From NCBI RefSeq assembly GCF_000340215.1, contig NW_006921536.1, positions 2,767,016 to 2,831,015 of the forward strand: a stretch of DNA of 64,000 nucleotides. The letters are read 5' to 3'. The translations under genes were made by a program, and so were the position numbers. The number at the start of each line of letters is the position of its first letter. The stretch's first letter is position 1. Below are positions 31,400-42,400 of this stretch, in pieces. The stretch comes from Pseudocercospora fijiensis CIRAD86. Taxonomy: Eukaryota; Ascomycota; Dothideomycetes; Mycosphaerellales; Mycosphaerellaceae. The notes under the pieces are model-generated. The model saw only the letters and a list, made by a program, of their open reading frames with translations. It made no database searches and was not told the origin of the DNA.

Positions 31400-34300
31400 C
31401 TGTTTCTATATATTGTTTTAGGTAGGAAACCAACTTAGTTGGTAAAAACCTCCCTCCTATCCTATTTATAAGTATTGATCTTCCTCGTTTCCTTGTTTTC
31501 CTTCCTCTAGGGTACACTAGTGTTATAGTTGTTACCCTCTAACTACCTTACCTACTGCCCTGCCCTTCTTTCCCCCTCTTCTTCCCTCCTTCTTATCTAC
31601 TCCTTAGTTTCCCTTACTAGTACGAATTGTTGTATAAATCCCTATTTAATAATCTACTTTACTATCCTCTTTAGGTCTTCTTTACTCTAGATTAGCTTGT
31701 CGTATTCCCTTTCTATTGCTTTTAGTCTCTAATTACTTCTGCCTTCTAACTATTAAGGGCAGACTAGCAGTATATACTTAGGGTTCTAAGATTGGTAGCT
31801 ATATTAGTAAGCCCTGCTTTCAATTCCTAGGACGTTTCTTCTAAACAGGTAAGATCTAAGTCTAATATGCTTAGATCTAATTTAGATAGCTAGGCTTGCC
31901 TCGGCCCTATTTAGGTCCTTATAGAGCTAGTAGTTGTATTAACCAAATTTGATAAGTGCCTTTAGGGTTCCTAGTCTAACTTGTGTTTTGTTCTATTCCT
32001 GCTCCTATAGGTGTTTAGCAATTGATTCTACTAGGCTTTGTTTCTCTCCCTTTAGCTTATCTTCCTTTAGCCTTATATTTAGTCCCTAAAGCTCTTTCTC
32101 TAGCATTTCTCTTATTAAGACTCTATATTGCTCTAGGTCTTTAACTTTCTAGGGAGTTATTTATAGTCTGTCTCGCCTCCTAGTCCTAATATACTAGGCT
32201 TTTATCTTATCTAGTGCCTTTTAGATAGTCTATTAGGCTAGGTATTCTATTGTCTTTGCTGTATATTAGTATCTTAGTCCCTTGAAGTATTGTTTAACTA
32301 GTAGGATCCCTAATTCTATTTCTACTACCCTTATTAGTATAGTTTTGTATACTCCTAGGATTTTCTTTAGGCTTTAGGTTTAGGACCTACTAACTAGTTG
32401 CTCAATCCTCTTTAGTGTTTTCTCCTAGGCTGTCTATATCTGTGCTCTATATAGCATTGCTAGCTTGACAATTGCTTTGTATATAACTTTGGCTTTCTCG
32501 AATGTAGCCCCCTATATAGAGGCTATAAGCCTATTAATAGATTGCATGTTAGTATCTGCCCTCTACTTTGCCTTCTTTACTTATAGTCCCTAATTTAGCT
32601 TTAGATCTAGCTAGATCCCTAGTACCCTAAGCTCTGCTAATAGTTGGGTTTCAAAGCCTTAGATAGTAATTGATTGCTTTATATTATAGGTTGATTTAGC
32701 CTTATTAAAGTGGATAAGCTAGTACTTTTCTAGAGCGAATTTCGCTCTATACCTCCTTGCCTATTTTTTATACTCCTAGTGCTTTTCTTCTAGGATCTTG
32801 CAGTTGGTTTCTATTGTCTTAGACTAGGCTAGGATGTTTGTGTCGTCTATAAACCCTAATGCTAATGTGTTTTTTAATTCTAGGAGTAGGAGTAGGTCTA
32901 CTATAAAGATAAGGAAGAGGATTAGGGAGAGTATTAATCCTTAGGGGATTCCCTTTTTAGTTAGCATTAGGTCTAATTTGAATTTGCCTAGAATAAGCTA
33001 TATTGATCTTTCCTATAGGAAGGACTAGATAAATTGGACTATTCAGTTTAGTATAGCCTTCTATTTAAGTATATATAGGAGCCTTTTATAGGAGACATTA
33101 TTAAAGGCTCCTAAGATATTAAGGGAGAGGAGGGTTACTACCTAGTTTTGACTATAGTACTAGATATACTTGATCTGTTCTATAATTAGTTCTATAGCTG
33201 TTAGTGTTAACCTCTTCTTTCTTCCTCCTATCTAGCCTTTAGGAAGGATGTTCCTTTCCTCGGCAAAGGTTGTTAGCCTTTTAGCGACAATTTTTTCTAG
33301 CACCTTGCCTATTATATTAAGTAGGGCTATTGGTCTATAGGCCTTAAGCTATATATAGTCTTCCTTCTAGGGCTTCTTTAGCACTACTGTTAGGGATTTC
33401 CTAAATAGTCTTAGGTAGTGTCCTAGTACTAGGCTTTATAAAAAGATATTGGCTAGTACTAGGGCTAGCTCCTTCCTATATGCTTTTAGAAGTTTGTTAT
33501 AGATCTTGTCTTCTCCTAGTGCCTTATTACCTAGAACTTTCTTTAGGATCCTTTCAATAGTTTCGGGTTTAACCTAGGTATCTCTTAGTGTGCCTAGCAG
33601 TAGAGTCTCTTGTTCTTTCTCCTTTATATCTAATAGGTCTGCTTGTACTTTTCTATAGAAGAAGTATTGGCCTAGGGCTCTTACTTTCCCTTCTATTATA
33701 GTCTATATTTGTCCTTATTAGTCTATAATGTCCGGGAATTGTAGTAGTATGTCCTTATCCTGTTTAGGTCTCCTTACCTATTTAGCTATCCTCTATATCT
33801 CCTCTAGTTTCTTTATAATTATTCCTATTATAGATCTCTATTTATATATCTTGTCTTTCTTAATCTAGATCTTCTTTTCCTAGCAGGCTTTATTATAGTT
33901 GTCCTATGCTTCCTAGGTATAGGTTTGTATCTACTGCCTCCTAGCCTTCCTTACTGCTTTAACCTTCCTTATATACTTACTAGTCTAGTATAGTTGCTAG
34001 TATAGTAAATGTTTCTTTGCTAGGGTATGCTTTCTAGCTACCTATTTCAGGATTCCTATTAGTTCTTCTACTGCCTTATTAATATCCTCTAGCCTTAGTA
34101 GGTACTTTGTTAAGAGTTCCTCTAGTTTTGGGTCCCTTTCTAGTTCCTCCCTAATCCTGTCCTATTAGGCACCTTTCTAGTTAAGCTTCTCCTCTAGTTC
34201 CCTTTCCTAATTAGCTTAGACATTTAGCTCAATCTGTACCGGGAAGTAGTCTAATGATTCTTCTAGTTCCTAGTTAACCCTATATCTTGTAATCCTATTC

Positions 34301-34900
34301 CTAATCTAATGTAATATAAAGTATAGGTCTAGTGTACTACTGCTTCCTCTTGCCTCCTAAGTAATTAGTCCCTTTAGGGTAACAATTTCTATTCCTTCCC
34401 TCTCTAATATATTGATTAGTCTTCCTACTAGGAAGTAGTAAGCTAGGGTAAAGTCTAAGCCCTAGAGGGGGTAGTAGAGGTTGAAATCCCTAAGTAGGAT
34501 TTAGTAGGTGTTCCCCTAGATAACTCTAGGTAGTCTTTCTAGGGTTTTCAGTTAGGTACTGCTTCTTAAGTCTAGTAATAGGTTGTATATATAGTAGACT
34601 TAGAGTGTACCTTAGGATGTCTCTACTTAAACTAATATTAGGTCCCTATCCTCCTATAGTATAGCCTACTAGGTTTCTGTATCTATCTCCTTGCTAATAC
34701 AGATGCACATCCTTAGGGCTCCCTAGTTGCAGATAATTAGGTAGTATCTTAGGTCTTTAACTGTTGCTAGTCTCTTTATATATAGGTTAAGCTAGGGCTC
34801 TTAGATTGCAATAATATAGTGTTCTTTTAGGTTTAGTACTTAAAGGAAGCTCCTCTATACCTTATCTTTGCTCTTATTGATATTATACTATATAATGTTT
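31400..34900 (-). pseudogene. LINE ORF2: endonuclease and reverse transcriptase
   Basis: The frame starts near 34890 with a segment like the AP-endonuclease opening (QYNINKSKDK, then IAIQEP). The RT domain has PIALLNIIGKVLEKI, ILPKGQIGGRKKR, KGIPQGLILS and the catalytic FIDDTNIL box near 32835-32855. A C-terminal region follows, typical of fungal LINEs, ending near 31400. Stops are TAG/TAA at expected Gln/Trp positions. The protein would nick the target and copy its own RNA. Family knowledge of fungal Tad1-type elements supports the call; clade assignment is tentative. Confidence 0.9.
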
Positions 34901-34904
34901 AGTA

Positions 34905-36208
34905 ATATTGCACTCCCGGCGGGAGTGGGCGCCCATGTACTGCGCACACAGTACACTTTGCGCGTCGAGAGGCAACTCTCCCATCCACCGCACTCCTGTC
35001 TGCCCTGCTTCCTTTCCTATAATGTTAAGGTGTCTTAGTCTCCCTAGTTGCCAGTAACTCTCTTGTGCTAGTAAGGCCCTGAATGTGAACCTATTATCTT
35101 GTCTAGACCTCTTTTATAGCACTTAGCTAGGTTGCTTCTATACCTAGCTGCCCTAGCTTATTATATATCTTTTTAGTGTATTGATTCTAGCTTCCTTTAC
35201 CTTCCTAGCTACTTGTATTCTTACTAGGTATTCCTTCGCCTAAGAGGGGTGTCTTTCAGTATAGTATATACATCTTACTTCTCCCTTATATACTTTACAT
35301 TCTTTAACCTAGTAATCCCTTATATAATAGGAGCAGGTGTTAGTTATCTTTATGTACTTAGCTGCTAAGTGTCTATAGTGTTGACATTTAAAGCACTGCA
35401 TTATCCTATAGTTGCTTCTATATATCTCTGTTTCTAATCTTTTAAAGTCCTAGAACAACCCCTAGTCTAGCACTATATTAGCTTGCTCTACGCTCCCTAC
35501 CTAGATAATTAGGGAAGACTGCTTCTTAGTCTCTTCGATTTTCCTTTTAATCTATACTACTTTTGTAATCTTTAGGCCTAGGTATATAGCTTAGTTTTGT
35601 CTCTATAGGCTCTTAATATCCTATTCTTCCTTAAAGCTTCTTGTTATGCTATAGGCTATAATTATAAATTGCTGTTAGGAGACCTTTGCTGTTTTCCCTA
35701 TCTTAGTTGTCTATTCTTTTTTTGTTTCTAGCTTCTTTTTGTCCTGCTCTTGTGCTATAAACAGCTTAATTACCCCTTTACCTTCGTTCCTAGCCCTAAT
35801 TACCTCTTTAACTGTAATTCTTTCTACAATCTCTTTCCCTATAAGTCCTTAGATTTCCTTTTACTCCTATAGGTCCGTAATATAGACTCTAACTACTGTC
35901 CTCGGGGGTTTTAGCGCCTCCTAACTAGCTACTGCTACCTAGGTGCGGTAGTTTAGGCTTGTCTCCTATTGTTTCTTCGTAATCTTTGCTACGACTGTAT
36001 TAGCTACCTTTGTAATTACGTAGCTTGCCTAGTTGTGGATTGCTTTCAGTCCTCTAAGGAGTTCTAAGATTATTATCCTATATGCCCTCTTAGGGGTTCT
36101 TCTATCTTCCGCCTTTAGTACCTCCTCTGCCCTAGTATATAGTGCTTTCTATTCGTCCTCCCTTCCTTCTTAACTATCTTCCCTTCGTCTCTAATTGTTC
36201 GCTGCCAT
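34905..36208 (-). pseudogene. LINE ORF1, gag-like with zinc knuckles
   Basis: It starts with the ATG at 36208 (MAANN) and runs about 430 codons with several TAG/TAA. Charged, coiled-coil-like segments are followed by retroviral-type CCHC knuckles near 35230-35395 (CxKCxHYRHLAAK, then CSYC and CIYCTERHPS). It would bind LINE RNA. The C-terminal 30 or so codons run into the GC-rich hairpin block at 34911-34980, where the composition changes abruptly and no RIP is visible. Confidence 0.85.
34911..34980. other. Three tandem hairpins at LINE ORF1/ORF2 junction
   Basis: Three short perfect inverted repeats lie side by side: CACTCCCGGCGGGAGTG (34911-34927), GTACTGCGCACACAGTAC (34937-34954) and GAGAGGCAACTCTC (34967-34980), with GGGCGCCC (34927-34934) between. 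The block and its right flank to about 35010 are GC-rich and not RIP-altered, unlike the rest of the LINE. It could be a structured RNA element for ORF2 translation, a ribozyme-like fold, or foreign sequence inserted into the LINE; the sequence alone does not decide. Confidence 0.7.
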
Positions 36209-36289
36209 TTTTCCCGCTTCTTAGTACTAGATATTACGCCTTCTATATACTTGTACTAAATAGCGATACGGCCGGCGCGGCTATATTAT

Positions 36290-36306
36290 ATATAGACTAT
36301 AAATAG
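36290..36306. repeat. LINE target-site duplication, right copy
   Basis: ATATAGACTATAAATAG, identical to 31328-31344. Confidence 0.88.
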
Positions 36307-37250
36307 GTAGAAGTTATTGTCGGACGTCTTATAGGTAGTATCGAAGAGAAATAACTATATATAGATAGTTAGTCGTTACTATAGAAATTTAGGTATTAGG
36401 AGGGATTTTAATGCCTTAGGCACTAAAGAAGATACTACTTACATCTCCTCTAATACCGCTATTTAGCATTTTACGCTACTAACTAGCTATCTATACAACT
36501 CCTTTATAGTAGAAGTTGTCTATACGGATAGACAAAGCCTTATAGGAAAGTCCTACGCCCGTTATATCGTCTATAAAAGGGCTAAGATAGCGATTAAGGT
36601 TGTCTAGCTATATTCGAATATTGCCCTTCTTAGCTTAGGACGCCCTCTTTATATCCTTCTTTATAGACTACTTTATAACGCCTTTTTTAGCACAGTGCGC
36701 ACTAATAATAGTAAGACGACCTATATTAGTACCCTCCTTTAATAGGTAGAATATATAAGCCGTCTTATAGTTATACTAGTCTATTAAGTATTCGATAACA
36801 ACCTAGAGGCCGTTACTAGAAGCCCTTACATCCTATAATATAGCTAGTTAGCTTCGTAATACGACTTAATCTACTATATTAACCTTACTATATAGTCTAT
36901 TATATAGCTATAGATGTTATCGCCTTCTATAGTAGAATTACGACTTCTATACGCGATCTTATATCCGTAAGGAACCTCCGCGCCTTTATTAAATAGCGCA
37001 ATTACCGCGATTAAAGCGTTATATAGCATTTCGTTATATTCTATCTTTCGAATACCCTTTAAGTCGCTAGTACTACGACTACGATTAAAGTTACGCCGAT
37101 AACGGTAGTAATAGATCGTCCGCTTTATTAACCTATCCTTCGAACGATTAAGAGGCTTCTCTTCCTATATATTAGATACGAATAGCTATACCTAATCGTA
37201 TTTAGCGGCCTTTATAAAGGCGCCTTCGGTCGATAGACTAAATAGCGAAT
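36290..37250 (-). pseudogene. MULE transposase, N-terminal part (split by LINE)
   Basis: The minus-strand frame contains FDTTYKTSDNNFYLFIVYI at about 36287-36345, matching the conserved MULE block in which the first catalytic Asp precedes T-Y-K-T-N. It then meets the LINE, and the sense continues at 31327 with RNAFGS, giving an uninterrupted frame once the LINE and one 17-bp duplication are ignored. Upstream, a Lys/Tyr-rich region may be the FAR1/WRKY-type DNA-binding part, but this is not secure. The start was not identified. Confidence 0.75.
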
Positions 37251-37439
37251 AGCGCAGTTAGTAAGTTATAGAAATAGGGATAAGATAGGCTATATTAAAG
37301 AGCTAGAGTTAATAAGTATTATAGTAATAATAGATATACGTAGTAACGCCTATAACACCTCCTATTATATAGAAAATGGGCCCTATACTATTAGGTTTCG
37401 ACGATATAAAGTTATAGACCCTAGCGTCTACGGAATGCC

Positions 37440-37936
37440 TATTTTAGCTAGTAATATCGACACTTCTTAGATCCGGTTATCTTCGAAGGAATGCCTCGGA
37501 AATTGAATATAGGGTTAATCGGCCGGCAGCTAAATCTCTCTGACATCCAAGTATAATTATGCCTAGCTCTAGTCTTGATCACGCTTATCGCATTGGACGG
37601 GGAGATGCTTCGCTTTTCTAGCACGTATGCTCGAAGCATCCTATTGGACGAGCACAGCCGCTTAGCAGATCGATAGCACCGCGGCCAGTCAGCCGTGCAC
37701 ACTCTGACTTTCAAGCCCTCCACGGTTTCAGATCCTGCAGCACCATCACCTAAGGACGCGGCTTAGGATCCCCTAGAATAGATAGACATAAGTCCATGCT
37801 CTTGGCATCGAACCTGATCTACAATTGCCCTGTGCAGGCGATCAGGCAAGCTGAGGCGCCGTCTATCCTTCAGATCTTCTTGGTTTTATTGTCAAACTCA
37901 TATCCCCTCGTGATCTGGAAGAAGCGACGATGCAAG
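37440..37936. other. Unmutated upstream region of MYND-DUF4470 gene
   Basis: At about 37440 the composition changes sharply from TpA-rich to normal with frequent CA and TG. A 91-codon open frame on the minus strand (37448-37723) has no recognisable homology and is treated as chance. The stretch most likely holds the promoter and 5' untranslated region of the gene starting at 37937. Confidence 0.55.
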
Positions 37937-38665
37937 ATGTCGTCCATTCCTGTACCACGACCAAAATGTGCTTGGCAAAATTCTGGCAGCGATACCTGCG
38001 GTCGCAATGCGAGCTCGCCGTGCGCTCACTGCTATCTCGTTGTCGTATGTATGTCCCCGTCAGTAAAGATTTTTCTGGCTAAAGAACACAGTATTGCGAC
38101 AAGGAGTGCCAGCGAAAACACTGGCCTGAGCATAAGACAGCTTGCAAGAGTCCGTTGAGTAGATCGACCTGGCGTCCGACCTGGGATATTGAAGGTCGCG
38201 AGCCAATATGGGCAGTAGCTGCAGCTCGCATTGGTCACAATCCTTTTGGAGGTCATCATTATCTCTGGGGAAACGTGCCTGCAATTGATATACTACGTCT
38301 GGAGCAACACGAAGGCAACACTTTTGATCCCATTCATCTGCTCTTCGCCGGTGGGCCACTTGTGTACATGGAGTGTAACACTCCTAGCGCAGCAGGCTAA
38401 CAGGACCAGCCTCCGGAGACTTGCGGAATGTTGTCTAGACGATCGCTGCTCTCCCAGAACGACTCAACTCAAGCATACATCTGGTCGTCAACGACCGCGA
38501 TTTCCATGTTCTGGGTCGAAATGCATTGCTCATCCTCTATCTATTGGTGTCGCTTCAAGACTGCCTCGATGAAAGCAGTTTAAGTACGCTTGCTAAGTCT
38601 CTTATGCATTTGTAGTATTCGGCATTACTTCCTAAGGAATTGAGTCTTGATTTTAAAGCGAAGAG
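37937..38665 (+). pseudogene. MYND zinc finger-DUF4470 gene, 5' part, two introns
   Basis: ATG at 37937 starts MSSIPVPRPKC. Exon 1 is 37937-38044. Intron 1 (38045-38091, GTATGT...GCTAAA...CACAG) splits the MYND finger; joined exons give C-x9-C, C-x2-C, then YCDKECQ, HW and HKTAC, a complete finger. Exon 2 (38092-38350) continues SPLSRSTWRPTWDIEGREP and NPFGGHHYLWGN, the DUF4470 opening. Intron 2 (38351-38409, GTGGGC...GCTAAC...CCAG) rejoins as LLFAASGDLRNVV. Exon 3 has VNDRDFHVLGRNALLILY. TAG at 38436 (Gln position) and TAG at 38613 (Trp position, MHL-W-YSALL) are RIP-type nonsense changes. The frame fades near 38665, where RIP-type sequence begins, so the 3' part is lost. Function of such proteins is unknown; MYND fingers bind proline-rich partners. 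Confidence 0.9.
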
Positions 38666-38889
38666 GAGCATAACGACTATAGGAAAGGGGAGCGAAAGAT
38701 CTCGGGATTAGAGGCTAGATACAGTCTAGCCTGTTTATAGCGATATTGTATATACCGATATCCTAGCTGTTACGATATTAATCTTGCTAACCACCCACTT
38801 TTAGTAGCTGTACCGATATAACGGATAACGATAGTAATTTGCTAACGACAGGGGTTGTATTTAGTAAGTATCGGTTTACTATAGGTAGT

Positions 38890-38952
38890 AGTTTAGTCGC
38901 ATAGTTAGCTAGTTTAGTCGCATAGTTAGCTAGTTTAGTCGCACAGTCGGCT
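38890..38952. repeat. Three 21-bp tandem repeats in pogo left end
   Basis: Units at 38890-38910, 38911-38931 and 38932-38952 begin AGTTTAGTCGCA. The third keeps CACAGTCGG where the others have CATAGTTAG, a RIP-type difference. They are candidate transposase-binding sites. Confidence 0.85.
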
Positions 38953-39094
38953 AGTTACTATAGAGATTTCTATCGTCTTCAACCTCTAGTATTTTAGTAG
39001 TAATAACGGATTTTAGATACCTCGATAGTATAAGAGGGCGTGTACTATAGAAACATATAGATAGACTACTAAATTCAACCTATAGCTATAGTAC

Positions 39095-40800
39095 TACTAC
39101 GCGTAGCATACACCGCAGAACAGAAGCTTCTTATCCGTTAGAAGAAGGCTAATAACCCTCTTATAGACTAGAAGCAGTTAGTTATATAGTTTAATACTAA
39201 AGTATGCCCTAGTAGCTCTATTAAATAGAACACTATCTCCGACTAGTTATCCGCCAAATACCGCTATCTTAACACTTAGGTTATAAACTAACTAAGCCGG
39301 AAGAAGGCGCGAAAGGAGATATATCCGAGCCTCGAGACTAAGCTATATAGATAGATTGTCGACAAGCAAGGAAAGACGACTATTACTAGCGATTTGATCC
39401 GATAGGAGGCGACTAAATTCTAGAGGCGCGATCCGGAGTTTGCTAGTTTAGAGATACTAAAGTAGAGCAATAGTTGGCTCGCTAGCTTTAAAGGACGATA
39501 TAGTATTAAGGAGCGTGTTTAGTATAGCGAAGTAGGCTCTATAGACCTTACGAAGGTAGAAGAAGATATAGTAAGTATGTCTCATTTCTCGAGAAGGCAG
39601 ATTGCGACCGTAGAGGGCTATAGGGCTATAGCGGAAGCGCGGCTCGGAAGAAGCTAGAGCGGACGCTAAGCCTATTAAAGTAGCTAGAAGCGCTACATAT
39701 GCCAAATTAGTACTAATAACGTATAGACTAAGATTCTCGAAGAGTTAGCAAAATACGACGACATCGATAAATATAACGTCGACGAGACCGCCTTCTTCTA
39801 GCGGATAGTGCTAGACCGTAGTCTTAGTACGGAAGCCGTGTCTAGTATTAAGAAGGATAAGGCGCGAGTTACAGTATCGCTAGTTTGCAATGCGACAGGA
39901 GAGAGAAGGCTATTACTACAGATTATTAGAAAGTTAGCTAATCTACGCTGTTTCTAGCGTATTCGAGTTAAACTAAACGACCTTAGTATTGTATACCGCT
40001 ATAACAAGAAGGGCTAGATAAACACTATTATATTTAGGGAGTTTCTATAGTAGTTTAACGGTTAAATGCGTAGGCCGACTGCCCTTGTAATAGATAACTT
40101 CTTACTATACGAATGCGCCTATCGAGAACTTAACGAATCGAATAGCCTCCGATATACTAAATGCCTCTTCCTTCCGCCGAATACTACCTCGAAGACTTAG
40201 CCTCTCGACTAAGGCATTATTGCTAGTTACAAAGCACACTATCGACAGTACTAGCTTAAATACATATATAACGAGTTAGACGAAGGTAGAGACCCTATCA
40301 AAACTATAGATTTAATAAAGGCTATTCGACTAACAATCCGAGCCTAGTATGCTATTAAGAGGGATACAATACACAACTGCTAGCTATATAGTAGCCTCCT
40401 TAGCGCACGAGAAGGACCTATAACTCTCAGCCAATTTAAGGTAGCTAATAGTATTTCTAAGCAGCTTCCGAAGGAGGCTATATAGCGCGAGATTGAGTCT
40501 CGTATTTAGCTCTAAATAAACACCCTAAAGGCGAAGGGCCTTATTACCGACCCTATAGACGTTGCTACCTTTATTAAGCTACCTAGTAAAGCCGTCTACG
40601 ACTTTATTAATAAAGAGACAGAAGAAGAGGCCTTCTAGGCCTATATTAACGCTCACACTGCTATACCTAATAATAATAACGAAGACAATGCCGATATTAA
40701 AGAGCCGGAAGTAGAGGTTATATCTATAGCAGAAGCACTGTCTATATTAGCAAAGTTGAGGTTATATAAAGAACAACACTCTAACTGTAATTAATAATAG
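39095..40800 (+). pseudogene. pogo-type (DDE_1, CENP-B-like) transposase
   Basis: An N-terminal helix-turn-helix region (AEQKLLIR, then NPLID) and a CENP-B-like second HTH (RRDPEFASLEILK, SWLASFKGRYSIK) precede the DDE domain. The catalytic blocks are YNVDETAFF (39772-39798), VIDNFLLYE near 40087-40113 and QPLDQGI near 40200-40220, preceded by LFLPPNTTSK. These give D, D and D, as in pogo/Tigger. Internal stops are almost all TAG at Gln/Trp positions. The protein would excise and reinsert the 2.3-kb element at TA. The C-terminal limit is uncertain. Confidence 0.92.
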
Positions 40801-41039
40801 ATACTAGACTTATATAAGCAAGAGAAGGTAATTAGATAACGGTATCAAAACACCCTTATATAGGGCTCTATACTGTCCTATTTTGAAGCTAAATAGACTA
40901 TAATAGTAGCACCTCACTATCGCTCTAACCCTATAGCTAACCCTCTTAGCAGCGAGCTATTCTTAGTACACCGATATCCTTAATATAGCGATATTATAAC
41001 CTATATACGGACGTATCGCTATAAACAGGCTAGACTATA

Positions 41040-42400
41040 CTTAACCTCTAAGAACTTAGAAAGGCTCTCTACTAGCGCTGTACTACGTTAATCACACTCC
41101 TCCTTAGCCCTAATATAGACTATATACAAAATCTCTAGTCCCGGTTGCTATATTTTAACAACTGCATCGTCGTTTATATACTAAAAACTAGAGAAACCCT
41201 AGATACGAATACCGAGGACCGGGTAGACCTCGTTCGCCTTGCCGCCCTTAAGAGCCTTCTAGACCCTATAATCCTTGCACGCCTTAGAGGCCTCGTACGC
41301 CGTCTCGACTATCTCGACCTAGTACGCTATCTCTACCCGCTAAGCCGTCTCGACCTAGCACGCCGTCCTAGCCTTGTTCGCCTTCTAGCCCTTAAGGTCC
41401 TATATTACTAGGTTCACCCTTAGACCTAGGCGGTCTAGGCGGGCTAGGTAGGCTAGGTAGGCTAGGTAGGCTATATAAATTAGTAATAGGGTCTACTAAC
41501 CTGTAGATAGTATATACGCTCTGTAATACACTATATATACGACCCTTTTAGGCGAGCTCGTTATATATATATAAGGCGGAGTTATCGGATACGCTAATAT
41601 CCCGCCTATAACCCGCTAAGCTACTTAATATTGCTCGGATATCCTAGTATTCGGGCATACCCGATGTGTATCTATAGGTATATACTAGTATAATATACGA
41701 TATATACAACCTCTATTTCTTAGGGGCTATAAACCTGTAATACTAATATAAATAGTATAGACCTCTCGCTTGCGAAGGGTATAAATAAGGTAGACAAATA
41801 GGAGGTGTATAATGTGCCTAGGGAATCTGTAGCACCCTTTACGGGCATCGTGCTACTAAGCGCGGTTCCTCTAGTTGTCGAACTCGTACTTCTAGGTCAC
41901 GTACGATGTTACTTAAGCTACGCAAATTGAGGGGCTCGCTGCCTCTCTGTCTTAGGGCAGTTGTACCCGCCTAACGAACTCCGATTCTCTATTCTTTGTT
42001 AAAATTATCTGAATCTCGCTTTTACGCCTATATAGTTGTAGAGCCTACCTCTACAAATATCGAGAGGCCTATATCTACGTAATGTCTAGCAACTACGTAT
42101 TGCGAAGTAATTCGTATAGTATACGCTATACTATATGTTCTCGTTATGCTAGGGAGAGGGCAGCGCGTCGAGTGCTCTATCGCAGGTACTATTATATGCT
42201 CGTAGTAGTTATTAGTCGTAATCGATGTCGCTAATAGTCTCTAGGCTAAACACTACAACGGTCGGTCGGGTACAGGTAGGCTTGTTCTTAGCAATAAACA
42301 GATGCATCTACAAAGTCTAGCCTGCTAAAGCGCTAGCAATATATTGTCGATACTGCGATGCTTGCATTAGTATACCTATTACGAACAGAGGCGTGCTCGA
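41040..42400. other. RIP-like region with GC-richer repeat patch
   Basis: No gene was recognised. At 41220-41405 the sequence reiterates motifs such as TCGACCTAG and CGCC, producing an 88-codon Leu/Arg-rich open frame that looks like repeat translation. At 41415-41470 there is a clear array of GCTAGGTAG units. The rest is TpA-rich. Confidence 0.45.
41425..41472. repeat. GCTAGGTAG short tandem array
   Basis: About four tandem copies of a 9-bp GGCTAGGTA unit follow two related TCTAGGCGG copies. A simple tandem repeat in noncoding sequence. Confidence 0.75.

Larger units (their letters stand above)
31345..36289 (-). mobile_element. Tad1-like LINE inserted in MULE transposase
   Basis: A 4.95-kb non-LTR retrotransposon on the minus strand, with ORF1 (zinc knuckles), ORF2 (endonuclease, RT) and an ATAG-repeat tail at 31345-31360. 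The 17-bp direct repeat on both sides is typical of target-primed reverse transcription. The RIP load appears lighter than in the neighbouring elements, with more TG and CA retained. The element looks full length: ORF1 starts about 80 bp inside its 5' end. Confidence 0.92.
38722..41037 (+). mobile_element. pogo/Tigger-type DNA transposon
   Basis: A 2316-bp element. The left end reads CAGTCTAGCCTGTTTATAGC (38722 on) and the right end is its reverse complement with the outer CAGT changed to TAGT (41013-41037). TA dinucleotides flank both ends (38720-38721, 41038-41039), the Tc1/mariner-pogo target duplication. It encodes one transposase on the plus strand and has three 21-bp repeats near its left end. 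It lies right after the truncated MYND-DUF4470 gene. Confidence 0.9.

Noticed and set aside
37448..37723. 91-codon minus-strand open frame
   Set aside because: No recognisable domain; expected by chance in unRIPed DNA, and placed where the promoter of the gene at 37937 should be.
38060..38359. Minus-strand open frames of 75-99 codons and a 113-codon plus frame (38231-38572) over the MYND-DUF4470 gene
   Set aside because: The spliced plus-strand model explains a full MYND finger and DUF4470 motifs with canonical introns; the others are antisense or run through introns.
41145..41411. 88-codon Leu/Arg-rich open frame
   Set aside because: It is mostly a translation of short reiterated DNA motifs and has no recognisable domain.
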